A stretch of DNA of 16,459 bases, taken from contig VSNK01000112.1 in the NCBI GenBank assembly GCA_009774255.1, positions 1 through 16,459 of the forward strand, in the 5' to 3' direction. The DNA comes from Faecalicatena sp. (GTDB taxonomy: Bacteria; Bacillota; Clostridia; Lachnospirales; Lachnospiraceae). Shown here one piece after another: positions 1 through 5,761 of this stretch (positions within the stretch are counted from its first letter, which is position 1; each line of letters begins with the position of its first letter). A program made the position numbers and the translations under genes. Under the pieces are notes generated by a model. The model was not told the DNA's origin. It did not search any database and worked only from the letters and a program-made list of their open reading frames with translations.

Positions 1-200
1 ATACACTTTTTCTTCAGATCGGCTCTGCCATCGCCTGCCGATTTTCTGCATGCCTGCCTACTTTCCGAGAGTACTCTGTATGAGTAATACCGGAAACTTA
101 GAAATAGATGTAAGAGTGAAAATATGTATTCTATTATCCTCATTGTATCAAAAGGAAATATGAGTGTAAAGCCTTTATTCGAGTGTAAATAATTTCCAGC
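1..200. other. Intergenic, no gene recognised
   Basis: No coding region can be supported here. The stretch is AT-rich and contains a 10-base palindrome AGAGTACTCT near position 68 and a direct repeat GAGTGTAAA at 162-170 and 181-189 (19-base spacing). A 10-codon ATG reading frame at 160-192 follows a purine-rich AAAAGGAAAT, but it is too short to call a gene. The stretch could be the upstream region of a gene left of the window, which cannot be judged from here. Confidence 0.5.
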
Positions 201-201
201 T

Positions 202-274
202 GTGCGGTTGCGATTCGATAGGTCATTTGCATGCAATTTATTGCAATGCAAATGGCCTGTCGAATCAGCAACAC
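202..274. repeat. Long imperfect inverted repeat (about 33-base arms)
   Basis: Two arms face each other around a TTTA centre at 237-240. The innermost arms are CATTTGCATGCAA (left) and TTGCAATGCAAATG (right). Pairing continues outward through GATTCGATAGG against CCTGTCGAATC and GTTGC against GCAAC, with only a few mismatches or one-base bulges. No T-run follows on either strand, so it does not look like an ordinary intrinsic terminator. A small non-autonomous repeat element or a processed RNA hairpin are the alternatives. Confidence 0.7.
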
Positions 275-351
275 ACTTATTAATGAGCAAAAAACGGCTG
301 CGTCAGCAGACGTAAGAGTGCGTCAGCACGGCTTTTGCGAATGGATAAGTG

Positions 352-379
352 GGTTGGATGCTCCTTGGAGCATCCAACC
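352..379. repeat. Perfect 13-bp-arm palindrome downstream of the kinase
   Basis: GGTTGGATGCTCC at 352-364 is followed by TT and its exact reverse complement at 367-379. It lies about 55 bases beyond the stop codon of the minus-strand kinase gene. It probably folds at the 3' end of that transcript and may terminate it or protect it from exonucleases, although no T-tract follows on the minus strand. A short CTGC/GCAG stem followed by CCGTTTTTT on the minus strand (around 289-308) could supply the actual stop. Confidence 0.6.
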
Positions 380-432
380 GTACAGCTGGAATAATTTTGT
401 TACTATTCACACCCTGACCGGCAGCCGGTGGG

Positions 433-1773
433 TCATTTCAGGCCCACCATCACCGCGGCATGGAATTCCATCCCTTTATGGCTGAATTCCACGCCGCCGT
501 TATATTTTATGGAAAGATCTTCAAGGCTTTTCAGACCCATCCCATGGTGCCCCTGCTTGGTAGACAGGTAGTGGGCACCGTCCCATTTTACATTCCCGTC
601 AAATCCGTTATCCACGGTAACGGCAAGCATTTTCCCGGAACAAATCATGTTCAGACGAATATAACGCCAGGCTTCCGGAGCATGGCCGGCCGCCTTCACC
701 GCATTTTCCAGCAGATTGCCCAGCAGCACGGAAAGGTCGATATCCTGGATGGACAGCGCATCGGGGATGCGGATCCGGACAGAAAAATCCAGGCCATGTT
801 CTTTTGCCAGGGCATCATAATGACTGACAAGCATATTGACCATGGGATTGCCGCAGAAGCTGCGAAACTCATACTTCCGGGTGCTTTTCATATATTGATC
901 CAGGTATTCCCGGGCTTTTTCAGGACTGCACTCTTCCAGAAAGCCGCGCACGACCAGCAGGTGATGGATCAGGTCATGGCGCATTTTCCGATTGCTCTCC
1001 ATATTTTCCAGAATCCGCCGGTACTGCTCGCCGAACAGCTCCGTCTGGTACTGGAGCTGCAGCGCCTCCCGCTGGGAACGTATTTTTTCATAGGAAAGGA
1101 AATACATTCTGAAAAAAAGCAGGTATATGACGAATATGGACACCATAAGCGATAACAGCAGAAAAAGTGAGGAAGGGTCGGAAGATAGGAGATCATAACT
1201 GACCAGGGAAGTCCCGAAGGAAAACAGGCCGGATAAAAACAATGAAAGGACGGACAGGTATCCGCTTTCATTTGCGCCCAGCCCTTCTTCTATGGGCATG
1301 TAAAATATTTTCAAAAAAAGCCAGAATAAGGGAACCGTCACGACTTCTGCGATCAGATAGTACAGATGGAAGAAGCCGCTGTAAGGGAGTGCTCCTTGTT
1401 CCGTATTAAAATCGCTGATATAGTTATAAACGGAGGTCAGGGTCAGGCCGCAGGTTACCATGAAGGAAAAAACAAACAACTTCTTCTGCCAGATTGCGTT
1501 TACGGCATATAGATACCAGCAAAAACAGAAGAACAGGCAGCACAAAAAAATCCCGTTGACTGACTGCCAGAGAGCGGGGGAGTCCGGCAGTGCGGCGGCA
1601 AGAGCTGTTCCGGACAGGGAGAACAGGATCCCGCATCCGAGAATCAGCGCGGCGGCCATCAGGAAGGTTTTCCGCGGGGAGAAGCGCAGATGGCCGCGAA
1701 ACGGATACATGCATAAAAACGCGTACGGCGCGATCTGCTGGATACAGCCTGCAAATAAACGCAATGTTATCAT
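433..1773 (-). CDS. AgrC/ComD-like membrane sensor histidine kinase (HPK10 type, GHKL ATPase)
   Basis: This 446-residue sensor kinase probably detects an extracellular peptide and phosphorylates the LytTR regulator encoded just upstream. The N-terminal half has about seven hydrophobic segments (near residues 7-25, 36-58, 72-92, 99-118, 136-158, 172-193 and 202-225), as in AgrC/ComD peptide receptors. A short coiled linker leads to the phospho-acceptor motif RKMRHDLIHHL (His266). The N-box LLGNLLENAVKAA (351-362) and the glycine box GHHGMGL (408-414) give a complete GHKL ATP-binding domain, so it should be active. Its ATG overlaps the regulator's TGA by four bases (ATGA) and is preceded by AGGAGGGG, which points to coupled translation. 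The ligand is not provable from sequence. The divergent double-glycine peptide at 2934-3083 is the natural candidate. Confidence 0.9.
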   Translation of the reverse strand: MITLRLFAGCIQQIAPYAFLCMYPFRGHLRFSPRKTFLMAAALILGCGILFSLSGTALAAALPDSPALWQSVNGIFLCCLFFCFCWYLYAVNAIWQKKLFVFSFMVTCGLTLTSVYNYISDFNTEQGALPYSGFFHLYYLIAEVVTVPLFWLFLKIFYMPIEEGLGANESGYLSVLSLFLSGLFSFGTSLVSYDLLSSDPSSLFLLLSLMVSIFVIYLLFFRMYFLSYEKIRSQREALQLQYQTELFGEQYRRILENMESNRKMRHDLIHHLLVVRGFLEECSPEKAREYLDQYMKSTRKYEFRSFCGNPMVNMLVSHYDALAKEHGLDFSVRIRIPDALSIQDIDLSVLLGNLLENAVKAAGHAPEAWRYIRLNMICSGKMLAVTVDNGFDGNVKWDGAHYLSTKQGHHGMGLKSLEDLSIKYNGGVEFSHKGMEFHAAVMVGLK

Positions 1774-2501
1774 ATAGCGCCCCTCCTTGCCAGATGGAAT
1801 AAAAACTGCTCGTATTGCTTTTTCAGCTTTGCACGGTTGGTTCTGGAAAGGACGATCGTCTTTCCACCGTGCAGGATGATACGGTCAAAATAAAAGGATT
1901 CTATGTATTTCATATTCACGATAAAGCTTCTCTGTGCCCTCATGAAGGAGACCATGTCCAGATGTTCAAACAGCGAGTCCAGGGAGGTATAGGTGTGAAA
2001 GCTGTTTTTTTCTGTGTGGATGGTGCATATCTTGTTATATACTTCGATATAGATGATATTGTCCGTCGGTATGGGGGTGATCCCCTGGCCGGTCTTAATC
2101 TCCAGCATTCTGGCTTCCGCATCCTCCAGCCGGGGCAGACAGCGCCGGAGCGCTTCACGGACAGCCTCCTTGGTCAGCGGCTTCAAAAGATAATGGGCGG
2201 CATTCAGCGAAAAAGCCTCCAGGGCGTATTCCCGGCTGTTCGTCGTAAAGACGAACCGGCTTCCTCTCTTCCGGACAATATTCTTTGCGGTCTCGATGCC
2301 GCTGATCCCTTTCATAAAAATATCTATAAAAATGATATCGGGGGGGGTATTTTTGTTTTGTGCAGTGAGCAGATCCTCTCCGGAAAAAAAGTGGGTGATC
2401 TGTGCGGTCACATCCCATTCTCCGCACACGCTTTGCAGGCAGGATTCCAGAAAATGAAAATCCGTAACATTATCTTCGCATATCACAATCTTCAAATCCA
2501 T
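1770..2501 (-). CDS. LytTR-family response regulator (AgrA/ComE-like)
   Basis: This 243-residue DNA-binding response regulator has a receiver domain (about 1-120) and a LytTR domain (about 134-238). The acidic pair E9/D10, the phospho-acceptor D60 in IIFIDIF, T86/T87 and K107 in LLKPLT are all present. LytTR proteins bind pairs of 9-base half-sites about one double helical turn apart. A matching pair lies at 2643-2672, in the divergent promoter region. The start ATG at 2501 is preceded by AAAGGAG. The gene is first in a two-gene operon with the kinase. Self-regulation is plausible because the boxes lie between the two divergent promoters. Assignment to AgrA/ComE rather than LytR-type regulators rests on the partner kinase being HPK10-like. 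Confidence 0.93.
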   Translation of the reverse strand: MDLKIVICEDNVTDFHFLESCLQSVCGEWDVTAQITHFFSGEDLLTAQNKNTPPDIIFIDIFMKGISGIETAKNIVRKRGSRFVFTTNSREYALEAFSLNAAHYLLKPLTKEAVREALRRCLPRLEDAEARMLEIKTGQGITPIPTDNIIYIEVYNKICTIHTEKNSFHTYTSLDSLFEHLDMVSFMRAQRSFIVNMKYIESFYFDRIILHGGKTIVLSRTNRAKLKKQYEQFLFHLARRGAI

Positions 2502-2523
2502 AAGATGATCTCCTTTGCTCTTT

Positions 2524-2590
2524 ATAAATCGTTTTCATTTTGTAAATCGTTTTTATCTTGTAAATTGTTTCCACTATAGTAAATCGCTAC
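2524..2590 (-). repeat. Four tandem 18/19-base repeats in the response-regulator leader
   Basis: The motif TAAATCGTTT or a close variant starts at 2525, 2543, 2561 and 2580. Read on the minus strand the unit is AAACGATTTA. The array starts near the predicted transcription start and ends just before the ribosome binding site of the regulator gene, so it would lie in the 5' untranslated RNA. The 18-base period is not a whole number of DNA turns, which fits an RNA-level role or simple duplication better than a same-face operator array. Confidence 0.7.
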
Positions 2591-2591
2591 T

Positions 2592-2620
2592 ATTATAACA
2601 AAAAGAAACTCAAGGAACAA
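2592..2620 (-). promoter_or_regulatory. Predicted sigma-A promoter of the regulator-kinase operon
   Basis: On the minus strand a perfect -10 TATAAT occupies 2597-2592. A weak -35 TTGTTC occupies 2620-2615, with a 17-base spacer. Transcription would begin near 2585 and run through the tandem repeats into the response regulator. Confidence 0.65.
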
Positions 2621-2642
2621 AAAAAAATATCTCCAATTTCGT

Positions 2643-2672
2643 AAAGTGTATGCTTTCGGGTGTGAAGTGCAG
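2643..2672 (+). promoter_or_regulatory. Candidate LytTR direct-repeat binding site
   Basis: AAAGTGTAT (2643-2651) and GAAGTGCAG (2664-2672) start exactly 21 bases apart, leaving a 12-base spacer. The longer context GTAAAGTGTATG / GTGAAGTGCAGG agrees at 9 of 12 positions. Spacing and shape fit the recalled LytTR half-site pattern [TA][AC][CA]GTTN[AG][TG] with one or two deviations each, as in ComE, AgrA and PlnC boxes. The second box abuts the poor -35 of the peptide promoter, the place where an activator would compensate for it. Confidence 0.6.
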
Positions 2673-2701
2673 GTCAACCAGTAATCCGGCTATGATATAA
2701 T
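2673..2701 (+). promoter_or_regulatory. Predicted activator-dependent promoter of double-glycine peptide 1
   Basis: An extended -10 element TGATATAAT lies at 2693-2701 (TATAAT at 2696-2701). The hexamer at the expected -35 place is GTCAAC (2673-2678), a poor match. A good -10, a bad -35 and an adjacent direct repeat together suggest activation by the divergently encoded LytTR regulator. The start would be near 2708, giving a leader of about 226 nt. Confidence 0.65.
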
Positions 2702-2794
2702 AAAAAACAAGCGAAACTTTTTAGAGCTTTTGACTGAGATTTATCGGGAGCATTCTTGGAAACTCTTTGTATCCAGATTTGTGAGATGATTTTT

Positions 2795-2863
2795 TGTCAG
2801 GAGTACACAAATTTATGAGGCGTACGTGGAACGTACGTTGATTAAATTTGGGTGCTCCTGGCG
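2795..2863 (+). promoter_or_regulatory. Long leader hairpin upstream of peptide 1
   Basis: The inverted repeat is symmetric about position 2829. The outer arms are CAGGAGTACACAAATTTA (2798-2815) and TAAATTTGGGTGCTCCTG (2843-2860), which pair at 17 of 18 positions in RNA if one G-U pair is allowed. Five-base internal loops on each side lead to perfect 7-base inner arms CGTACGT / ACGTACG around GGA. Weak pairing extends to about 2795 and 2863. No T-tract follows, so it is not a simple terminator. It ends about 70 bases before the peptide start. A regulatory RNA fold, a protein-binding palindrome or a recombination site are possible. Confidence 0.7.
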
Positions 2864-2933
2864 GAAAATCAGCCGCAAAGATGGGTGCAAGGGAGTTTCT
2901 GAGAGTGCTCATTGGGGAAAGGAGGTGAAAAAG

Positions 2934-3083
2934 ATGAATAACAACAAGAATATGGAAAAGAAAAATCCCAAAAAAGAAGTGGAAAAGAATGTAAACCGTG
3001 AGATCTCTTCCAAGGAGATGGAAGAAGTGACCGGCGGTGTTGCGTACCAGATGAAGGGAATGGTAAGAAGGCCCAGATTTTGA
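2934..3083 (+). CDS. Double-glycine leader peptide 1 (candidate ComC-like pheromone or bacteriocin precursor)
   Basis: This 49-residue precursor has a lysine-rich leader ending in ISSKEMEEVTGG, the hallmark pattern recognised by C39 peptidase ABC transporters. Cleavage after Gly35 would release the 14-residue core VAYQMKGMVRRPRF, which has a net charge of about +4, no cysteine and no serine or threonine. The ATG at 2934 is chosen for the strong AAAGGAGG about eight bases upstream. A GTG at 2826 in the same frame would put the leader hairpin inside the coding region and is unlikely. The gene is divergent from the LytTR regulator and HPK10 kinase, the same logic as comCDE. The C39 transporter at 7920-10067 is the likely exporter. 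A signal peptide for the neighbouring kinase is favoured, and a small antimicrobial peptide is the alternative. Confidence 0.8.
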   Translation: MNNNKNMEKKNPKKEVEKNVNREISSKEMEEVTGGVAYQMKGMVRRPRF

Positions 3084-3102
3084 GGGCAGAGGTCTGTCCG
3101 CA

Positions 3103-3128
3103 GTGCCTTGCAGCTTGCTGCAGGGCAC
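3103..3128 (+). promoter_or_regulatory. Stem-loop after peptide 1
   Basis: GTGCCTTGCAG (3103-3113) and CTGCAGGGCAC (3118-3128) form an 11-base stem with one wobble and a CTTG loop, 20 bases after the peptide 1 stop codon. No T-run follows, so it may act as a 3' stabiliser or partial attenuator that limits read-through into the phosphatase gene. Confidence 0.55.
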
Positions 3129-3176
3129 CCGGCCGGTAAAGCTGCGCTGTCAGGAATCCGGTCAATTGACTGCCGG

Positions 3177-3283
3177 AAAAGGAAACTGTCCGGAACAGAA
3201 AAAGAACTGCCTGGGACAGAAAAGGAAACTGTCTGGAACAGAAAAAGAACCGTCCGGGACTGAAATGGAACTGTCCGGGACAG
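3177..3283 (+). repeat. Five tandem 21/22-base repeats carrying a CTGTC-CGG-GACAG palindrome
   Basis: Five units occupy 3177-3198, 3199-3219, 3220-3241, 3242-3262 and 3263-3283. Each is a purine-rich stretch followed by a 13-base dyad. The dyads are CTGTCCGGAACAG, CTGCCTGGGACAG, CTGTCTGGAACAG, CCGTCCGGGACTG and CTGTCCGGGACAG, spaced 21, 22, 21 and 21 bases apart, which is two helical turns. Units of 22 bases shift the reading frame, so selection is on DNA or RNA rather than on an encoded peptide repeat. It ends 29 bases before the phosphatase start. A regulator-binding array is the leading reading, and expansion without function is the alternative. Confidence 0.75.
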
Positions 3284-3312
3284 ACAGGAAGAAAGGTTTC
3301 AGGATCATTAAG

Positions 3313-4863
3313 ATGGAGATACTTGAATTGGAAAATATATATAATGGGATCGGATATGTACAGAGTGCGGTTCTGGGAGCAGCCATGCTCTCATTGACAC
3401 TGAAAACCCGGCGGGGGAGGAAAAAGAGCATCCTGCTCTGGGCCTTCGTTGTGATCTGTGCGTTTCTGGCAGGTATCCTGTCCTATTTTGCGGTATCAAA
3501 GGCAGGGTACAGGATTATGGAGGCAGCGAATGGGATTGAAGAAATATGGAAGCTGCAGATGTTCTACTCGTTGATCTCCGTCATGAATGTTCTGGAGGGA
3601 AGCGTGGCGGCAGTGATCCTCTGCGCGGCTTCGGTCTGGATCTATGAGGGGAGAAGGAATATCAAAATCTTTGTCTCCGTACTTTTTATGCTCGTCTTTT
3701 CTTCCGTGTTCTACGTATATAAACAAATTATGTACAGTCTTTTCTCTTCGGGGATGATCGACGAGGTTTCCCTTTCGCGGGTTCCTCCGGACTACGGAAT
3801 GAGGTTTTTGATTGACTGCGCGGGAATGGCGATCCTGTTTGCAGGATACCGATATTTGTTCAGGGATAAACTGGTACATATTCTGGAACTTGCCGAGGAG
3901 CAGATCTGTCAGATCGTTATGGTTCCGCTGCTGTCCTATATCCTGTTCCTGGCCGTGCGCTATACGATGGACACCTACGGGGTTACGCTTCGGTCAACCG
4001 ACGCAGGGACATTTCTGATGGCGCTGATCATCACCGGCAGTCTCCTGTTGATCTATCTGCTCATGTTTTGGGCTATTTTCCGGGCAATCCTTGCTTCCGC
4101 GAGCTCTGCCAAGGTCAAAGCGGAGCTGGATGTGGCGAGCAAGATCCAGCTGTCCGCCCTTCCGGTATCCTTTGACATTGGAAAAGAAAAAGGCGTGGAT
4201 ATTTTTGCGAATATGCATCCTGCCAAGGAAGTGGGAGGAGACTTCTATGACTTTTTCTTTGTGGATGAAGATCACCTGGCGGTGCTGATCGCGGATGTGT
4301 CCGGTAAAGGAGTTCCGGCAGCCCTGTTCATGATGGGCGGAAGAGCCATGATACGGAACCAGCTGCTGCTGGGACTCGACCCGTCGGAAATCCTGAAACG
4401 TTCCAATAACGAGCTGGCCGAAAATAATAAAGAAGGAATGTTCATCACGGCATTCCTTGGAATTTTAGATGTAAAAAGCGGGCATTTTTCCTATAGCAAC
4501 GCAGGACATAATGTTCCGTTTCTCTGTCACGAGGGAGGAGATGTAGAACCGATACCCGTACGTCACGGCTTTGTGCTGGCAGGGATGAAAAACATCCGTT
4601 ACCGCACGCAGGAGCTGGATTTTGTTCCCGGGGACAAGCTGGTTCTATATACGGACGGAGTGACGGAAGCCACCAATGCCGCCTATGAGATGTATGAGGA
4701 AAAAAGGCTGACAGAGGTGCTGAGGCAGAGTGTAAAGGAGGATGTGGAGCAGACGGTCCGGGCCATCAGCGAATCCATTGACGCATTTGTGGACGGCGCA
4801 GAGCAGGCGGATGATATCACTATGGTGATCGTGAAATGGAAGCAGGAAGATCAGCATTCTTAA
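3313..4863 (+). CDS. Membrane-anchored PP2C-type serine phosphatase (SpoIIE/RsbU family)
   Basis: This 516-residue protein, read from ATG 3313, dephosphorylates a serine or threonine on a partner, in known relatives usually an anti-sigma antagonist. The first half has about six to eight hydrophobic segments. The catalytic half carries the RsbU-like entry ASKIQLSALP, the metal-binding run EVGGDFYDFF, DVSGKGVPAALFM, SNAGHNVP, LYTDGVTEATN and the closing EQADDITMVIV. These supply the metal-binding aspartates, so activity is expected. The frame stays open back to 3103, but that part would read through the frame-shifting tandem repeats, so it is treated as non-coding. The ribosome binding site is modest (AGGAAGAAAGG about 16 bases upstream). 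Read-through from the peptide 1 promoter is plausible. No anti-sigma factor or STAS antagonist is in the window, so the target is unknown. Confidence 0.9.
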   Translation: MEILELENIYNGIGYVQSAVLGAAMLSLTLKTRRGRKKSILLWAFVVICAFLAGILSYFAVSKAGYRIMEAANGIEEIWKLQMFYSLISVMNVLEGSVAAVILCAASVWIYEGRRNIKIFVSVLFMLVFSSVFYVYKQIMYSLFSSGMIDEVSLSRVPPDYGMRFLIDCAGMAILFAGYRYLFRDKLVHILELAEEQICQIVMVPLLSYILFLAVRYTMDTYGVTLRSTDAGTFLMALIITGSLLLIYLLMFWAIFRAILASASSAKVKAELDVASKIQLSALPVSFDIGKEKGVDIFANMHPAKEVGGDFYDFFFVDEDHLAVLIADVSGKGVPAALFMMGGRAMIRNQLLLGLDPSEILKRSNNELAENNKEGMFITAFLGILDVKSGHFSYSNAGHNVPFLCHEGGDVEPIPVRHGFVLAGMKNIRYRTQELDFVPGDKLVLYTDGVTEATNAAYEMYEEKRLTEVLRQSVKEDVEQTVRAISESIDAFVDGAEQADDITMVIVKWKQEDQHS

Positions 4864-4869
4864 GAGAGG

Positions 4870-4897
4870 AAAAATCAGAATTTTTCTTCATTCTGAT
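4870..4897 (-). terminator. Weak intrinsic terminator overlapping the end of peptide 2
   Basis: ATCAGAAT (4874-4881) and ATTCTGAT (4890-4897) form a perfect 8-base stem with an 8-base loop. On the minus strand the stem is followed by TTTTCC. The stem includes the last codons and stop of peptide 2. The stem is AT-rich, so termination may be partial. The gap to the phosphatase stop on the other strand is only 11 bases. Confidence 0.5.
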
Positions 4898-5096
4898 CAT
4901 ATCCGGGACGGGAGATACCGCCGGCGGCCCAGAGCAGCTCCTGCTCGGAAAGCTGGCCGGAATCCTCGCTGCCCTCTTCCAGAAGAGAAAGAAAGTCATC
5001 TTCGGACTGCATGAATTCATCCAGTAGCGCACACTGCCGGATAAGGGAAATGATGTCGTCATTCGAGGGATATTTTCTATTCTTATTTGTAATCAT
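4875..5096 (-). CDS. Double-glycine leader peptide 2 (long acidic leader, unknown core)
   Basis: This is a 73-residue precursor. Residues 1-48 are acidic and helical in character (for example DDIISLIRQ, LLDEFMQSEDD). They are followed by a canonical C39 site LSEQELLWAAGG (49-60) and a 13-residue tail ISRPGYDQNEEKF. The start at 5096 is chosen because AAGGAG sits six bases upstream. An upstream ATG at 5135 lacks such a site. The core has no cysteine and a single serine, so lanthionine-type modification is unlikely. It lies on the opposite strand from the phosphatase and sigma genes, with its own promoter. The NHLM/C39 exporter downstream is the obvious processor. The role (bacteriocin, second signal, immunity-linked peptide) is unknown, and I recognise no family beyond the leader. 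Confidence 0.72.
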   Translation of the reverse strand: MITNKNRKYPSNDDIISLIRQCALLDEFMQSEDDFLSLLEEGSEDSGQLSEQELLWAAGGISRPGYDQNEEKF

Positions 5097-5126
5097 GGAC
5101 GGCTCCTTGCAAAAATATATTTCTAA

Positions 5127-5155
5127 TTTATACACAGATCTGTCCGGCCTGTTAC
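5127..5155 (-). promoter_or_regulatory. Predicted promoter of peptide 2 with embedded palindrome
   Basis: On the minus strand the -10 is TATAAA (5132-5127) and the -35 is GTAACA (5155-5150), with a 17-base spacer. The spacer contains a perfect 10-base palindrome ACAGATCTGT (5134-5143), directly followed by CCGG. The resulting CTGTCCGG (5140-5147) matches a half of the palindrome repeated at 3177-3283, so both places may be read by one regulator. Confidence 0.45.
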
Positions 5156-5157
5156 AT

Positions 5158-5238
5158 AAATTTCAAACTTCTCCGAATTTTCCTGCAGAACAACAAAACT
5201 CCAGGGGCTGCGAGGCAGTTCTTCAGTATAACATTTTC
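5158..5238 (+). repeat. Degenerate copy of the CTTCTCCGAA intergenic repeat
   Basis: Shares AAACTTCTCCGAATTTTCCT, AGAACA, ACTCC and a final ATTTTC with the copies at 12731 and 16384, in the same order and orientation. The left hairpin arm is lost. The element lies in the divergent region between peptide 2 and the sigma gene. Its right end contains GTATAACATTTTC, which could serve as a -10 (TATAAC, 5227-5232) for the sigma gene. Confidence 0.6.
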
Positions 5239-5262
5239 GGAACAGATGATAAGGGACGGACT

Positions 5263-5760
5263 ATGGGGCAGATAAATTTTGAGCAGGTATATCAGGATTA
5301 TTATAACAAAATCTATTCGTTTGTAAAGAAGAGGATTTCCCAGGAGCAGGATGCGGAAGAAATCACCGCAGATATCTTTACCACTGTGTACAAAAACCTG
5401 GAGCGATATCAGTCCGAGATCAGCAGCCTGGATACCTGGCTCTACGTGATCACCGGCAACCGTATTAAAAATTATTACAGGGACAGGAAAGATGAGATGC
5501 TGACAGATCAGATTGAAGGGAAGATACAAGAGCAAGAACTGAGCGCGGAGGAAGTGTCCATGCTGAGGCAGGAGAGGGAACATTTGCTGGAGTGCCTTAA
5601 GGAATTGTCTGTCCGGGAGCGTTCCATTATTATCCTGAAATATTATCAGGGAAAGAATTCGGAGGAGATCGGCAGGCAGCTCGATCTGACCTCCGGAAAT
5701 GTCCGGGCGATTTTGAAACGCTCTTTGAATAAATTAAGAAAAATCATGACAGAAAGGTAA
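5263..5760 (+). CDS. ECF-like RNA polymerase sigma factor (sigma-70 family)
   Basis: This 165-residue protein has sigma region 2 at about 8-72 (core-binding and -10 recognition helices, with DAEEITADIF and LDTWLYVITGNRIKNYYRDRK) and region 4 at about 104-160 (LKELSVRERSIIILKYYQG, then helix-turn-helix EEIGRQLDLTSGNVRAILKRSLNKLRK). It lacks regions 1 and 3, which is typical of ECF sigma factors. ATG 5263 is chosen because AAGGGA lies about six bases upstream and the N-terminus aligns with the usual ECF start. An open frame further upstream runs through the repeat and is not credible. No anti-sigma gene follows. Instead the exporter operon begins 119 bases downstream, so the sigma factor probably directs transcription of exporter and peptide genes. 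Membership of the sigma-70 family is firm, but its promoter targets are not known. Confidence 0.9.
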   Translation: MGQINFEQVYQDYYNKIYSFVKKRISQEQDAEEITADIFTTVYKNLERYQSEISSLDTWLYVITGNRIKNYYRDRKDEMLTDQIEGKIQEQELSAEEVSMLRQEREHLLECLKELSVRERSIIILKYYQGKNSEEIGRQLDLTSGNVRAILKRSLNKLRKIMTER

Positions 5761-5761
5761 T

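Noticed and set aside
160..192. 10-codon peptide reading frame with a purine-rich leader
   Set aside because: Too short and isolated to support. A chance AAGGAAAT-ATG is common in AT-rich intergenic DNA.
460..1155. 231-codon plus-strand reading frame opposite the kinase
   Set aside because: It is the antisense shadow of a kinase with intact motifs, and its translation shows no domain or convincing start signal.
1815..2579. 254-codon plus-strand reading frame opposite the response regulator
   Set aside because: Antisense shadow. The minus-strand LytTR regulator has all key residues and a good ribosome binding site, and the tail of this frame is just the 18-base tandem repeats.
3103..3312. 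N-terminal extension of the phosphatase through the tandem repeats
   Set aside because: The frame is open but repeat units change phase, there is no ribosome binding site at 3103, and it starts inside a hairpin. ATG 3313 fits better.
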